From: Candidatus Palauibacter denitrificans
GTDB taxonomy: Bacteria > Gemmatimonadota > Gemmatimonadetes > Palauibacterales > Palauibacteraceae
Assembly (NCBI GenBank): GCA_009841015.1
Contig: VXMQ01000019.1
Location: 1 to 49,494, forward strand
Reading direction: 5' to 3'
Length of the DNA stretch: 49,494 nucleotides
Part shown: positions 32,929 through 41,716 of the stretch, piece by piece
Position numbering within the stretch: the first letter of the stretch is position 1
Layout of the letters: the number at the start of each line of letters is the position of its first letter
Program-made: the position numbers and the translations under genes
Notes under the pieces: model-generated
Seen by the model: only the letters and a program-made list of their open reading frames with translations
Database searches by the model: none
Told to the model about the DNA's origin: nothing

Positions 32929-35727
32929 TTAACGATTTCTCCGCGTCGACACGGGCCGGGTAACATCCAGAGACTTCGTGCTCAATATCGCGGCGGCGGG
33001 CCCGTCCTTGGCAAACTCACGCGCGGCAGCCCCGCCCGGAGTTGCCGAGTCGTCCGCGAAAAAACTGCTGCCGACCGGATCGCCGCTGATTTCGACCCAG
33101 TCGAACAGTGCGGTGGTTCCCGACACGCCGTCGGCGAACAGCCTCACATCGGGGGCCAAGTTCGCGAAAATGGCAGAGCCGAGCCTATCTGTTGGATAGT
33201 TGAAGAGTTCGGTGCCATCGGCAGCCCCCTGGAATTGCCCATCGATGAAGCTGACACTGATCGTGGTCAGTTCTCCCGCCTCGACGCTGATTGCATCCGA
33301 GTTCCCGGACGAATTTGTAATGGTGTCCCAGTAACCCGACGCAGAATCATAGACAAGCAGGAAGTAATTGTTTTCTTCATGCGGCATGATATAGAATCCG
33401 GCCCACGTGTATTTCGTGTGTCCTGTGCGCCAGGCCACGGCAACAGCGGAATCAGCTGGTTGTCCACGACCCATCCTGATCGCGAGGGTCCACGAAGTGA
33501 TTGACTCTGCCAAATCTCGCGCAGCCACACCGGTGTAGTCGGTCGTCTTCGTCAGTGCCAAGACACCGTTGTTCACAACTGCCGTCGCTCGGAGGAGACG
33601 CCAGTCCGCCAGACTGGCCGATGAGTTGAAGTCGTCCCGGAGACCGACCCCGTCTGTGACTGTGACGTGAACCTGCTCGGTCGCCGCCAGCCCCCCCTGG
33701 TCACGGGCGGTCACGGTAATCGTGGCACTGCCGGCTGCGACCGCTGTGATCGTCACGATGGAGCCCGAAATCGAGGCCCTGGTTACGCTGGGGTTGGACG
33801 ATGTCGCACTGTAGGTGAGGGCGTCGCCGTCCGGGTCTGTGAAATACAGGGATGCATCGACCGTTGCCGTGGCGCCGGAGGCCAGTGTCGCAGCCGAGAT
33901 GGTCCCCACCCTACGCGGCGCGCGGTTCACCAGCCTGACGATGATGTCAACCCGCTGTGTCGCGGTCAGTCCTCCCTGGTCACGGGCGGTCACGGTAATC
34001 GTGGCACTGCCGGCTGCGACCGCCGTGATCGTCGCGATGGAGCCCGAAACCGAGGCCGTGGCTACGCTGGGGTTGGACGATGTCGCACTGTGGGTGAGGG
34101 CGTCGCCGTCCGGGTCTGTGAAATACAGGGATGCATCGACCGTTGCCGTGGCGCCGGAGGCCAGTGTCGCAGCCGAGATGGTCCCCACCCTACGCGGCGC
34201 GCGGTTCACCAGCCTGACGATGATGTCAACCCGCTGTGTCGCGGTCAGTCCTCCCTGGTCACGGGCGGTCACGGTAATCGTGGCACTGCCGGCTGCGACC
34301 GCCGTGATCGTCGCGATGGAGCCCGAAACCGAGGCCGTGGCTACGCTGGGGTTGGACGATGTCGCACCGTAGGTGAGGGCGTCGCCGTCCGGGTCATGGA
34401 AGTACGGTGCCAGGTCTACCGTGACCGTCTCGCCGACGTCGACGGTCTGGTCCGTGATCGTGCCCACTGGCTCGGGTGCCCGGTTGTGGACCACCGACTG
34501 GAAGGTCTGCGTGGCTGCAAGGCCTTCGGGATCCGCGGCCGCGACCGTCACCTGGGTCGCGCCCCTGGCGACGGCCGCGATGGTGACGGTCGATCCCGAA
34601 ATCGAGACCGTCGCCACACCGGTGTCGGACGACGAGGCCGTGTACGTCAGGCCGTCGCCGTCCGGGTCATGGAAGTACGGTGCCAGGTCTACCGTGACCG
34701 TCTCGCCGACGTCGACGGTCTGGTCCGTGATCGTGCCCACTGGCTCGGGTGCCCGGTTGTGGACCACCGACTGGAAGGTCTGCGTGGCTGCAAGGCCTTC
34801 GGGATCCGCGGCCGCGACCGTCACCTGGGTCGCGCCCCTGGCGACGGCCGCGATGGTGACGGTCGATCCCGAAATCGAGACCGTCGCCACACCGGTGTCG
34901 GACGACGAGGCCGTGTACGTCAGGGTGTCGCCGTCCGGGTCATGGAAGTACGGTGACACGTCGACCGCGACCGTCTGTCCCACCACCAGCGTCTTGGCGG
35001 GGAGGGAACCCGCGGCAACCGGGGCCCGGTTGGGGACGGTGACCTCGAAGTTCTGCTGCGCGGAGAGGCCGTCCGGATCGGTCGCGATGACCGTGATGAG
35101 CGCCGTCCCGGCCACTTTGGCGGTGATCGAAACCACGCGCCCGGCCACCGAGGCCGAAACCGCCGTAACGTTTGAGCTCGCGGCCGAATAGGTCAGCGCG
35201 TCGCTATCGGGGTCACTGAAGTACCCGGCGATGTCAACGTGGGTGGTGTCCCCGACGAAGACGGTTTGCGCGGGAACGGTATCCATGGCGACCGGTGCCC
35301 CATTGGGTACCGTGACGGTAAACGTCGCCTGCGCCGACAGTCCGCCAGGGTCCCTTGCCGTTACCGTGACGGCCACCACGCCACGAGCGGTCGCTGCTAC
35401 GGTGACCACGCTGCCGGACGCTGCAACTGTGGCGGTCTGCGGATTGGCACTCGTTGCCGTGTAGGTCAGCGCGTCGCCATCGGGGTCGTTGAAATATCCG
35501 GCCACGTTGACAGTGACGATCCCTCCCACAGCTACGGTCTGGGCCGGAATCGAGCCGCTCGGCAACGGGGCCCGGTTTGGAGTGAGGGCGGGCTCTGTGG
35601 CTCCATCGTCGCAGGCCGTCGTCGATAGAGCCGCGAGCGCTGCGGCCACAACGATGAGAGGAAGCCTGATCTGAAAGGGCTTTCCGGTTCGGAAGAAAAA
35701 CGGAAGAGGAACCCTGGCAGGTGACAT
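32929..35727 (-). CDS. Large surface lipoprotein with seven cadherin/Ig-like repeats and a ConA-like C-terminal domain
   Basis: A 932-residue lipoprotein (lipobox LSTTAC, Cys39). Residues ~49-690 are seven repeats of about 88-93 residues, each starting NRAP or NGAP and containing YFxDPDGDALTYxAxSS and a TVxAxDPxGLxAxQ strand, like calcium-binding cadherin/Ig-like repeats. Repeats 4/5 and 6/7 are nearly identical even in DNA. Residues ~695-900 form a beta-sandwich resembling concanavalin A-like glucanase/LamG domains (DDFNSSASLADWRLL, WAGFYIMPHEENNYFLLVYD, ISVSFIDGQFQGAADG). It is probably an adhesin or carbohydrate-binding surface protein. The C-terminal part is visibly less GC-rich than neighbouring genes. 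ATG 35727 has no good SD but lies next to a stem-loop. A shorter relative is encoded at 42646-43686. Confidence 0.8.
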   Translation of the reverse strand: MSPARVPLPFFFRTGKPFQIRLPLIVVAAALAALSTTACDDGATEPALTPNRAPLPSGSIPAQTVAVGGIVTVNVAGYFNDPDGDALTYTATSANPQTATVAASGSVVTVAATARGVVAVTVTARDPGGLSAQATFTVTVPNGAPVAMDTVPAQTVFVGDTTHVDIAGYFSDPDSDALTYSAASSNVTAVSASVAGRVVSITAKVAGTALITVIATDPDGLSAQQNFEVTVPNRAPVAAGSLPAKTLVVGQTVAVDVSPYFHDPDGDTLTYTASSSDTGVATVSISGSTVTIAAVARGATQVTVAAADPEGLAATQTFQSVVHNRAPEPVGTITDQTVDVGETVTVDLAPYFHDPDGDGLTYTASSSDTGVATVSISGSTVTIAAVARGATQVTVAAADPEGLAATQTFQSVVHNRAPEPVGTITDQTVDVGETVTVDLAPYFHDPDGDALTYGATSSNPSVATASVSGSIATITAVAAGSATITVTARDQGGLTATQRVDIIVRLVNRAPRRVGTISAATLASGATATVDASLYFTDPDGDALTHSATSSNPSVATASVSGSIATITAVAAGSATITVTARDQGGLTATQRVDIIVRLVNRAPRRVGTISAATLASGATATVDASLYFTDPDGDALTYSATSSNPSVTRASISGSIVTITAVAAGSATITVTARDQGGLAATEQVHVTVTDGVGLRDDFNSSASLADWRLLRATAVVNNGVLALTKTTDYTGVAARDLAESITSWTLAIRMGRGQPADSAVAVAWRTGHTKYTWAGFYIMPHEENNYFLLVYDSASGYWDTITNSSGNSDAISVEAGELTTISVSFIDGQFQGAADGTELFNYPTDRLGSAIFANLAPDVRLFADGVSGTTALFDWVEISGDPVGSSFFADDSATPGGAAAREFAKDGPAAAILSTKSLDVTRPVSTRRNR
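33695..34395. repeat. 279-bp near-identical tandem repeat units (coding)
   Basis: Segments 33841-34119 and 34120-34398 match almost base for base by eye, with further partial copies on both sides (from about 33695). The period of 279 bp equals 93 codons, one protein repeat (NRAPRRVG type). The lowest-coordinate copy has drifted by several bases. Confidence 0.85.
34381..34950. repeat. 273-bp near-identical tandem repeat units (coding)
   Basis: Segments 34381-34653 and 34654-34926 are identical by eye except for the last few bases, and the first ~30 bases of a third unit follow at 34927. The period of 273 bp equals 91 codons, one protein repeat (NRAPEPVG type). This is a different repeat family from the adjacent 279-bp units. 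Confidence 0.88.
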
Positions 35728-36177
35728 GCGACCGAAACAGTCCAAGGCGTGTGACGTGGGAATCCCTTGGAGGTGCTTGGGACGAGTTCCAGGCGTTGAT
35801 CGGTGGAGTTTGGTCGCTGGCAACGAGGCTGGACCCCGGCGTGTAACCCCACGGCCGGATGGTTCTTTGGGACGCGGGGAAGCCGGTTGGTGGAAGGTGA
35901 AGTCACATTGGCGATCGGCAATCCTATCGGGGATGGAAGATGGACCGCAAGGCGGTGTTGTCGGGACAAGACGGGACGGCAACCCGCGTCGTCCAGAGGT
36001 CCGAGAGCCGCGTGCCGCCGTTGTTGCAGCGCCGGACGCGGGAGGTGGGGGACGCTTGCCGAGATCGACGGCGGACCGGTCCCAGGGACCGAGCCCGGAG
36101 AGCCTCGTTCCATAGCTCCGGGAAGCCTGGACGTCCGATCGCCATATGGGAACGAGTGGGTGACGGGGGGCGGGTGG
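35728..36177. other. 450-bp gene-free stretch, leader of the repeat lipoprotein
   Basis: No convincing coding frame is visible on either strand. At the end next to the lipoprotein start there is a perfect 7-bp inverted repeat, TCCAAGG (35741-35747) and CCTTGGA (35765-35771), which in the lipoprotein mRNA would form a stem 13-44 bases before the ATG. The base composition is slightly less GC-rich than the coding sequence. The remainder holds no recognisable motif. Confidence 0.5.
35741..35771 (-). promoter_or_regulatory. Inverted repeat just upstream of the repeat-lipoprotein start codon
   Basis: Perfect 7-bp arms separated by 17 bases, 14 bases upstream of ATG 35727. It may form an mRNA hairpin that limits ribosome access or be a repressor site. 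Position is the only evidence of function. Confidence 0.35.
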
Positions 36178-37383
36178 CTACCGGCTCGCGTCGTAGCGGT
36201 AGAGCCTGACCTCCTCTTCATCCAGGGCGTCGCGCTCAAGGAGTACGAAGCGGTCGGCGTCGATGGCCAGCACGCTCGCTTCCGCGGGAAGATCCAGCCA
36301 GCCCCGCGGTGGTCCGTCGGGGCCGAGGATGAGCCAGCGGCGGGTCTCCTCGCCGGGGCGGGTCGCAAGCCCGATCCAGACGAGCTCATCGGGACCCAGG
36401 ACCGCGGCGTGGAAGGCGGGGTGCGTCTCGCGGTAGGGTGCGTTCTCGACAAACTCCATGTACCAGTCGGGGGCGTCCGGGCCCCTGCGTGCGAGCCGCT
36501 CCGTTCTCCATACCCCGATTTCTTCGGCCGTGACCGCCCCCCCGCCAGCCGATCCTCGGATCCGGCGCGTCAGACTCCCGTTGGCCGTATGGACGGAGAG
36601 GCTCAGCACGTCGGTGTCGCCGATCAGGGCCCGGTCCCGGAATCCGCGGGCGACGATGTCTCGCCCGAAGGCCGGTTCGGTGCGGGTGAACCCGCCACCG
36701 GGAATGCCGCCGTAGCTCCACTCCGTGGCCGGCAGCACGCCCAGCGTGTCCGGGTCGGTCTCGAGATCGGTGAACGAAAGCAGGGGGGTCGTGTCCCTCT
36801 TCACGCCCTCCGGCAGGAAGTGCCGCTGTTCTCCCAGGATCGCGAGCATGTGCCCCGTGGCGTCTCTCGCGAGCGGCTTCAGGCTCACGATGGCGCTCTG
36901 GGCGGAGAGGGGCGACGAGGTGAGGAACTCCCCGCTCTCCGAGAACTCGTTGAGGCGGGCCAGCCGCGCGTCGTAGGCCAGGAACCCCCCGTCCGTCCCG
37001 AGGAGCGTCGTGACTTCGCTGAACTCGCCCGGTCCCTCGCCCTGCCCCCCGACCCGGGCTGTGAGCGAACCGTCGGCGGCGAAGAGCAGCACCTCGCCCG
37101 AACCGGTGTTGGCGAGCGCGAGGCCGCCGTTTCCGAGGAGGAGGGCATCGCCGACCCAGAACAGCTCGATCCCGAGATCGCGGGTGGAGAAGACGAGGTT
37201 CGACTCCAGGAGGGGTACCGAGAGCTCCTCCACGCGGCCCAGGGCGATGTTCGTGATGCCCACTGAATCGGAGACCAGGACCGCGCTCGGGGGTTGATCC
37301 TCCGGCTCGGGGTGAGCGCCGCCGCAGGCGATGGCCGCGCAACTGAGGACTCCGGCGGTAAGGAAGCTCCCGCAAACGCGCAT
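36178..37383 (-). CDS. Beta-propeller lipoprotein of unknown function
   Basis: A 401-residue lipoprotein (lipobox AAIAC) followed by a six-bladed-propeller-like region. Family hallmarks are SVGITNIALGRVEELSVPLL near the N-terminus, IELFWVGDALLLGNGGLALANTGSGEVLLFAADG and the VGGQGEGPGEFSEVTTLLGTDGGFLAYDARLARLNEFSESG block, which match the 6-bladed propeller proteins (NHL/DUF4934-like) abundant in Gemmatimonadota and Bacteroidota. No catalytic motif is visible. ATG 37383 is chosen at the start of the signal peptide; the frame could begin at 37434. It lies 107 bp downstream of the CocE/NonD gene on the same strand. Function is unknown. Confidence 0.75.
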   Translation of the reverse strand: MRVCGSFLTAGVLSCAAIACGGAHPEPEDQPPSAVLVSDSVGITNIALGRVEELSVPLLESNLVFSTRDLGIELFWVGDALLLGNGGLALANTGSGEVLLFAADGSLTARVGGQGEGPGEFSEVTTLLGTDGGFLAYDARLARLNEFSESGEFLTSSPLSAQSAIVSLKPLARDATGHMLAILGEQRHFLPEGVKRDTTPLLSFTDLETDPDTLGVLPATEWSYGGIPGGGFTRTEPAFGRDIVARGFRDRALIGDTDVLSLSVHTANGSLTRRIRGSAGGGAVTAEEIGVWRTERLARRGPDAPDWYMEFVENAPYRETHPAFHAAVLGPDELVWIGLATRPGEETRRWLILGPDGPPRGWLDLPAEASVLAIDADRFVLLERDALDEEEVRLYRYDASR

Positions 37384-37490
37384 GGTTCCGGTCCCGGTTG
37401 AAACATCGGCGATGTCGACCGCTGTCCGCGGCATGGCGACCTCGTTCTGTAAGAGGCGCCGTTTCTACAGAGGGTTGTATCGGCCGGGCG

Positions 37491-39359
37491 CTACTCGGAG
37501 GCGGGGACGCCCAGGGCGCGCCGCAGCGCCGCGCTCCCTCCGACGAGGGGGAGCGCGATGCGGGTTTCTCCCAGGTCGACGGTCAGTGCCGTGCCGGGGT
37601 CGGGGTGCAGCGTGAAGAACTTGTCGCTGGAGAAGATCATCAGGCCGATGCGGGCTCCGGCCGGGATGACCTGGTCGTCGGGCTGGAGCGCGAACTCGAG
37701 GTCGACGAACTCTCCCGGTGTGAGCGGCGTGCCGGCCCGGGGCGAGGCAATGTCGTCGGCACCCGCGTTGGCGGGGTCGGCCCATCCCTTCGTGATGAGG
37801 TTGTCGTTGATCTCTCCGCTCTCCGTCCACGGCAGCGACACCAGCCACACGGACAGGTTGGCCGCGGGCGCGTCCGCCGACATCCGCACGCGGACGGTCG
37901 CCACGCCCGACAGGTGGACGTCCTCGCGCAGCTCCGGCGTCGCGTACAGCAGGCGGTGGTTCGACCACTCCGCCGCGGCAAGTTGGCCGCCGGTGAACGT
38001 AAAGTTGTCGACGATCGCACCGGTCCCCGCGTCCGTATCATCGAGGGATAGCGTTCCGGTCCAGTGCCCGTCGCCGCTGGGGCGGAGCGTCACGGCGTCG
38101 GCCTCGGGGTGGGGATAGCTCGCGTAGGGCGTGGGCTCCGCGCGGTCGTCTCCTTCCCGCACGATCCACGCCGCCGGGTCTCCCTCCACGCCGTTTTCGA
38201 CGCCAACCACGTAGCGGGTGAACCACCGGTTCATGAGTTCGAGCGGCGGCGCCCCACCGTGCCCTCCCTGGTGGTAGTAGATCTGCAGCGGCACGCCCCG
38301 CTCCCTGAGCGCCATCGAGATGCGGTGGCTGTGCTCGGGCATGACGTTCCAGTCGTTGAAGGCGTGGCTCATGAGGGTGGCCGCCCGCACGCCGTCGACG
38401 TGGTTCAGGTAGTCGCGGCCCGCCCAGAAGTCGTTGTAGTCGCCCGTGACGCGGTCCAGCCGCGCCGTCATCTCGTCGCGCACGTTCGCGAGGCAGTAGT
38501 CGCGGACCTCCGGGAAGCCGCTGAAGATGAAGTCGAACAGGACGTCGACGTCCTCCCCGGGATAGCCGCCCGGCGACCGCACCAGCCCGTTGGACCGGTA
38601 GTAGTGGTAGTAGGAGGTGTTCGGCGCGACGGGGATGATGGCCTCGAGCCCTTCCACGCCCGTCGTGGCGGCGGCCAGGGGGAGCGTGCCGTTGTAGGAG
38701 GTACCCGTCATCCCGACCCTTCCGGTCGCCCAGTAGGCCTCGACTTCCTCGTTCCCGTCCACGCTCGTGAAGCCGCGCGCGCGGCCGTTGAGCCAGTCGA
38801 TGACGGCCTTGGGCGCCAGCGACTCGTTCGCGCCGCCCACGGTCGGACACCCCTGCGACTGGCCGGTCCCGGGCGACTGCGAGTGGACGACCGCGAATCC
38901 CCGCGGCACCCACGTCGCCACGTGCGAGTTCGAGATCCGCGGCTGGCTGGGGATGTGCTGGATCGTGGCCGGGAACGGATCGCGCGCCGGGGCTTCGCCA
39001 CCCACCTCCTGCCGGAGGTCCCAGAAGTGCGCGAAGTCGATGCCGGCGACACCCGAGTAGTAAGGGCTCGTCTCGTAGATGACCGGCACACTGAGCCCCT
39101 CGCCGTCGGTCTGCCCCGGACGCGTCACATCCAGGTGCACCCGGTCCGGCTGGCCGTCGCCGTCGGAGTCGAACCCGGTCTCGACCCATAATTCATGCCG
39201 GATCCAGTCGGAGGAGTCCGCGAAGGCGGGGACGATCTGCGCCTGCCCGTCCTCGATCACGAGCCCGGCCTGCGCGGCGAGCGCCGCCGGAAGCAGGACG
39301 AACGCGAGAAGGGCTGCGCCGAGTGTCGGGATTTGGTTCGGCTCTCTAAACCACGGCAT
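37491..39359 (-). CDS. CocE/NonD-family exported hydrolase (X-Pro dipeptidyl-peptidase-like)
   Basis: A 622-residue exported alpha/beta-hydrolase of the CocE/NonD (S15) group. A signal peptide (TLGAALLAFVLLPAALAAQ) is followed by a calcium-loop-like DSDGDGQPD, and the nucleophile Ser221 is in TGTSYNGT. A His in YYHQGGHGGAPPLELMNRWF is the likely triad His, and the C-terminal jelly-roll domain (from about residue 420, ending in LDLGETRIALPLVGG) is typical. It would cleave X-Pro dipeptides or acyl esters outside the cell. Its start codon lies 14 bp inside the end of the higA gene, so its expression may depend on the toxin-antitoxin transcript. Confidence 0.87.
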   Translation of the reverse strand: MPWFREPNQIPTLGAALLAFVLLPAALAAQAGLVIEDGQAQIVPAFADSSDWIRHELWVETGFDSDGDGQPDRVHLDVTRPGQTDGEGLSVPVIYETSPYYSGVAGIDFAHFWDLRQEVGGEAPARDPFPATIQHIPSQPRISNSHVATWVPRGFAVVHSQSPGTGQSQGCPTVGGANESLAPKAVIDWLNGRARGFTSVDGNEEVEAYWATGRVGMTGTSYNGTLPLAAATTGVEGLEAIIPVAPNTSYYHYYRSNGLVRSPGGYPGEDVDVLFDFIFSGFPEVRDYCLANVRDEMTARLDRVTGDYNDFWAGRDYLNHVDGVRAATLMSHAFNDWNVMPEHSHRISMALRERGVPLQIYYHQGGHGGAPPLELMNRWFTRYVVGVENGVEGDPAAWIVREGDDRAEPTPYASYPHPEADAVTLRPSGDGHWTGTLSLDDTDAGTGAIVDNFTFTGGQLAAAEWSNHRLLYATPELREDVHLSGVATVRVRMSADAPAANLSVWLVSLPWTESGEINDNLITKGWADPANAGADDIASPRAGTPLTPGEFVDLEFALQPDDQVIPAGARIGLMIFSSDKFFTLHPDPGTALTVDLGETRIALPLVGGSAALRRALGVPASE

Positions 39360-39651
39360 GCCGGGGCGTCACTTGCTTGGCGATTTCGCGACCTGCCTCG
39401 ATCTCCGCTCGGCGAAGCTCCCAGGTCTTCTGCAGGTTAAGCCAGAACTGCGCCGTCGTCCCGAAGTACCGCGCCAGCCGAAGTGCGGTGTCTGCGCTCA
39501 CGCCCCGCTGGCCGTTCAGAATCATCGTCACCCGGTTGACGGGCACGCCGAGCGCTTTCGACAGAGCGTTTGCCGATAGCTCGAGCTCGTCGAGTTCCTG
39601 GCGCAGGATTTCGCCGGGATGCACCGGCCTCATACGGTTCTTCGCACTCAT
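39346..39651 (-). CDS. higA: HigA-family antitoxin
   Basis: A 101-residue HTH protein of the HigA (addiction-module, Xre) family. The N-terminal HPGEILRQELDELELSANALSKALGVPVNRVTMILNGQRGVSADTALRLARYFGTTAQFWLNLQ is diagnostic for HigA: the HPGEIL start, the helix-turn-helix and the FWLNLQ end of the domain. It lies 11 bp after higB, the toxin-first order typical of hig loci. Its last 14 bases overlap the start of the CocE/NonD peptidase gene. It neutralises HigB and represses the shared promoter. Confidence 0.93.
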   Translation of the reverse strand: MSAKNRMRPVHPGEILRQELDELELSANALSKALGVPVNRVTMILNGQRGVSADTALRLARYFGTTAQFWLNLQKTWELRRAEIEAGREIAKQVTPRHAVV

Positions 39652-39662
39652 GTCATACGCCC

Positions 39663-39941
39663 TCAGTGATAATCGACAATCTCCACGTCGTACGGCCCGT
39701 CATCGGCCCAGCGGAAGCAAATCCGCCACTGCGCATTGATCCGAATGCTGTACTGACCGGCGCGATCGCCTCGAAGCGCTTCCAGCCGGTTGCTGGGCAG
39801 TGCGGCCAAGTCGCCGAGCGTTTCCGCGCTGTCCAGCATGGTGAGTCGGCGCACGGCCTGATCCGAGAAACCCTGAAACGCCGCAACGCGTTGCCCTTCG
39901 AAAAAACGTCGCGTTCTCCGATCCCTGAAGCTCCGTATCAT
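39663..39941 (-). CDS. higB: HigB-family toxin (RelE fold)
   Basis: A 92-residue RelE-superfamily toxin. The family pattern is complete: MIRSFRDRRTRRFFEG at the start, FQGFSDQAVRRLTMLDSAETLGDLAALPSNRLEALRGDRAGQYSIRINAQWRICFRW in the core and DVEIVDYH at the end. HigB proteins cleave mRNA bound to the ribosome. The start ATG 39941 has no SD sequence and is placed 8 bases after the predicted -10 box, so translation may be leaderless. The gene is paired with higA downstream; both look intact. Confidence 0.93.
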   Translation of the reverse strand: MIRSFRDRRTRRFFEGQRVAAFQGFSDQAVRRLTMLDSAETLGDLAALPSNRLEALRGDRAGQYSIRINAQWRICFRWADDGPYDVEIVDYH

Positions 39942-39949
39942 GCGCTCGG

Positions 39950-39978
39950 ATCGTAAGTCGTGTTACGCATTCCGTAAA
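39950..39978 (-). promoter_or_regulatory. higB: higBA promoter with inverted repeat
   Basis: On the minus strand TTTACG (39978-39973) and TACGAT (39955-39950) are separated by 17 bp, each matching consensus at four of six positions. An inverted repeat TTACG (39963-39967) and CGTAA (39973-39977) overlaps the -35 and is a candidate HigA operator. The higB start codon is 8 bases beyond the -10. Confidence 0.5.
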
Positions 39979-40007
39979 GGGCTCGCTTCGCCCAACCCTT
40001 GGCCGAG

Positions 40008-41678
40008 TCAGGGGCGGCGCAGGGGGCGGCCGGCGAGTTCGCCGGTCACCTCGTCGTCGCGGATCGCGAAGCGGCCGTTCACGAGCACGTGCACGACGCC
40101 CTCGGACAACTGGTGCGGGTCGTCGTACGTCGCGCGGTCCGTGAACCGCTCCGGGTCGATGACCGCGATGTCCGCGACCAGACCTTCGCGGATGTAGCCG
40201 CGATCGTCCAGCCGCAGGAAGTCCGCGGCGAGGCCCGACATGCTCCGGATCGCGAATGGGAGTCCGATCGCACCGTCCCGGTCCACGAAGTCCTTGATCT
40301 TCTTCGGGAAACCCCCGTACACGCGAGGATGCACGATCTCCGCGCCCGGCGCGGGCGTGGCGCCGTCCGTGCACGTCATCATCCACGGCATCGTCGCGAG
40401 GTAGCGCGTGTTCTCGACGTCGTAGAGGTCGCGGTTCATCACCCACGGGTTCGACCCAGACATGATCTCGCGCACGGCCTCGGGGACGGGCAGCCCTCGT
40501 TCGGCCGCCACGTCGGCCAGCGTCTTGCCGTTGAACTCGGGCCTCGCGTCTGCGAACACGATCTGCTCCGGCCCACCGCGGATCTCGAGCATCTCCATCG
40601 TCTGCACGTCGAGGACCCGGGCCGTGTCGGGATGCTGGAAGCGGCGCACCATCTGCTCCGGACCGCCCGCCTGCGCCCAGCGCGGGATCGTGTAGGCTCG
40701 CAGGCTCGACATGGTGGACGTGTAGACGTGCTGTGCGCCCGCCACTTCGAGGCCCTCCGCGCGCGCCGAATCGATGATCGCCGCGCCTTCCGAGGCCCGG
40801 CCGTACAACGCCGCTCCCTGTGCGTTGAAGTGGCTGAAGATGGTGCGGAGGCCGGACTCCGCCCCGATGTGGATCGCCTCGCGAATCGAATCGTGGTAGC
40901 CGATCCCCTGGTACGCCGCGCCGAGATCCCGGTCGTGCGTGTCGTAGACCGGGGCGTGCTCGCCGCCGATCGGGTACTCCGCCGCGATCCGCCCGAGTTC
41001 GATCACCTCGTCGGCCTCAGCGTAGTACCCGGGCGTGTAGAAGAGACCGGTGGAGAGCCCGAAGGCGCCGTCCTCCATCCCCCGTCGGACGAGCGCCTTC
41101 ATCTCATCGAGTTCTGCGGCGGTGGGGGCGCGGTCGTCCATCCCAATGACCGCCTCACGGACAGAACCGTGCCCGATGTAGGAGATGATGTTCTTTCCGA
41201 CGCCGGATCGATCGAGGTCCGCGTAGAGCGCGGCGAGGTCGGTGCTGCTCGCTCCGTCGACGCCGATGACGCCGGTCGTGATCCCCTGCGTGAGGAACTC
41301 GGTAGCGGGGAGCCCGTACGCCTCGCCGAGGGTGATGACGGTGATGTGGCTGTGCATGTCGATGAAGCCTGGCGTGAGCAGCAAGCCATCGAGCGCGATC
41401 GTGTCGCGCGTCGCGATCTCCGCAGCCGAGGCATCGCCGACGAAGGCGATCCGGTCGCCCTCCACCGCCACGTCGGCCACGAAGGACGGTTCACCGGACC
41501 CGTCGAGTACGGTCGCGCCGGTGAACAGCACGCTCGTGGGGACGATCTCCGCTTCCGTTTGGGGCGCATCGCCCGGCGCGCAGGCCGTCGTCAACCCCGC
41601 CACCAGCAGACACAACGCAGGGACTCGCCGTCGCAGCGGGGTCGCGGTCGGCATACTCTCAACGCGTTCGCCGTTCAT
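40008..41678 (-). CDS. N-acyl-D-amino-acid deacylase family amidohydrolase, lipoprotein
   Basis: A 556-residue exported amidohydrolase (lipobox GLTTAC). The metal site begins with [10 protein letters not shown] (HxH), followed by [20 protein letters not shown], a family hallmark of D-aminoacylases, and later metal/acid residues in IFSHFNAQG. The C-terminal domain has [15 protein letters not shown], the standard end of the composite barrel. D-aminoacylases release D-amino acids from N-acyl derivatives, which could come from peptidoglycan or secondary metabolites. ATG 41678 has AGAGGAG 5-6 bases upstream, clearly better than a longer frame from 41732. It diverges from rph across only 38 bp. Confidence 0.87.
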   Translation of the reverse strand: MNGERVESMPTATPLRRRVPALCLLVAGLTTACAPGDAPQTEAEIVPTSVLFTGATVLDGSGEPSFVADVAVEGDRIAFVGDASAAEIATRDTIALDGLLLTPGFIDMHSHITVITLGEAYGLPATEFLTQGITTGVIGVDGASSTDLAALYADLDRSGVGKNIISYIGHGSVREAVIGMDDRAPTAAELDEMKALVRRGMEDGAFGLSTGLFYTPGYYAEADEVIELGRIAAEYPIGGEHAPVYDTHDRDLGAAYQGIGYHDSIREAIHIGAESGLRTIFSHFNAQGAALYGRASEGAAIIDSARAEGLEVAGAQHVYTSTMSSLRAYTIPRWAQAGGPEQMVRRFQHPDTARVLDVQTMEMLEIRGGPEQIVFADARPEFNGKTLADVAAERGLPVPEAVREIMSGSNPWVMNRDLYDVENTRYLATMPWMMTCTDGATPAPGAEIVHPRVYGGFPKKIKDFVDRDGAIGLPFAIRSMSGLAADFLRLDDRGYIREGLVADIAVIDPERFTDRATYDDPHQLSEGVVHVLVNGRFAIRDDEVTGELAGRPLRRP

Positions 41679-41716
41679 CGGTTCTCCTCTTTTCGACCTT
41701 CGACCGAGGCTGCCCC

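Noticed and set aside
33695..34950. CRISPR-like array
   Set aside because: The repeats are 273-279 bp long, contiguous, without spacers and lie in frame inside a coding sequence.
33667..35191. Repetitive open frames on the + strand across the lipoprotein repeats
   Set aside because: They are shadows of the minus-strand repeats; their periodicity comes from the 273/279-bp DNA repeats, and the real protein has signal peptide, lipobox and domain pattern on the minus strand.
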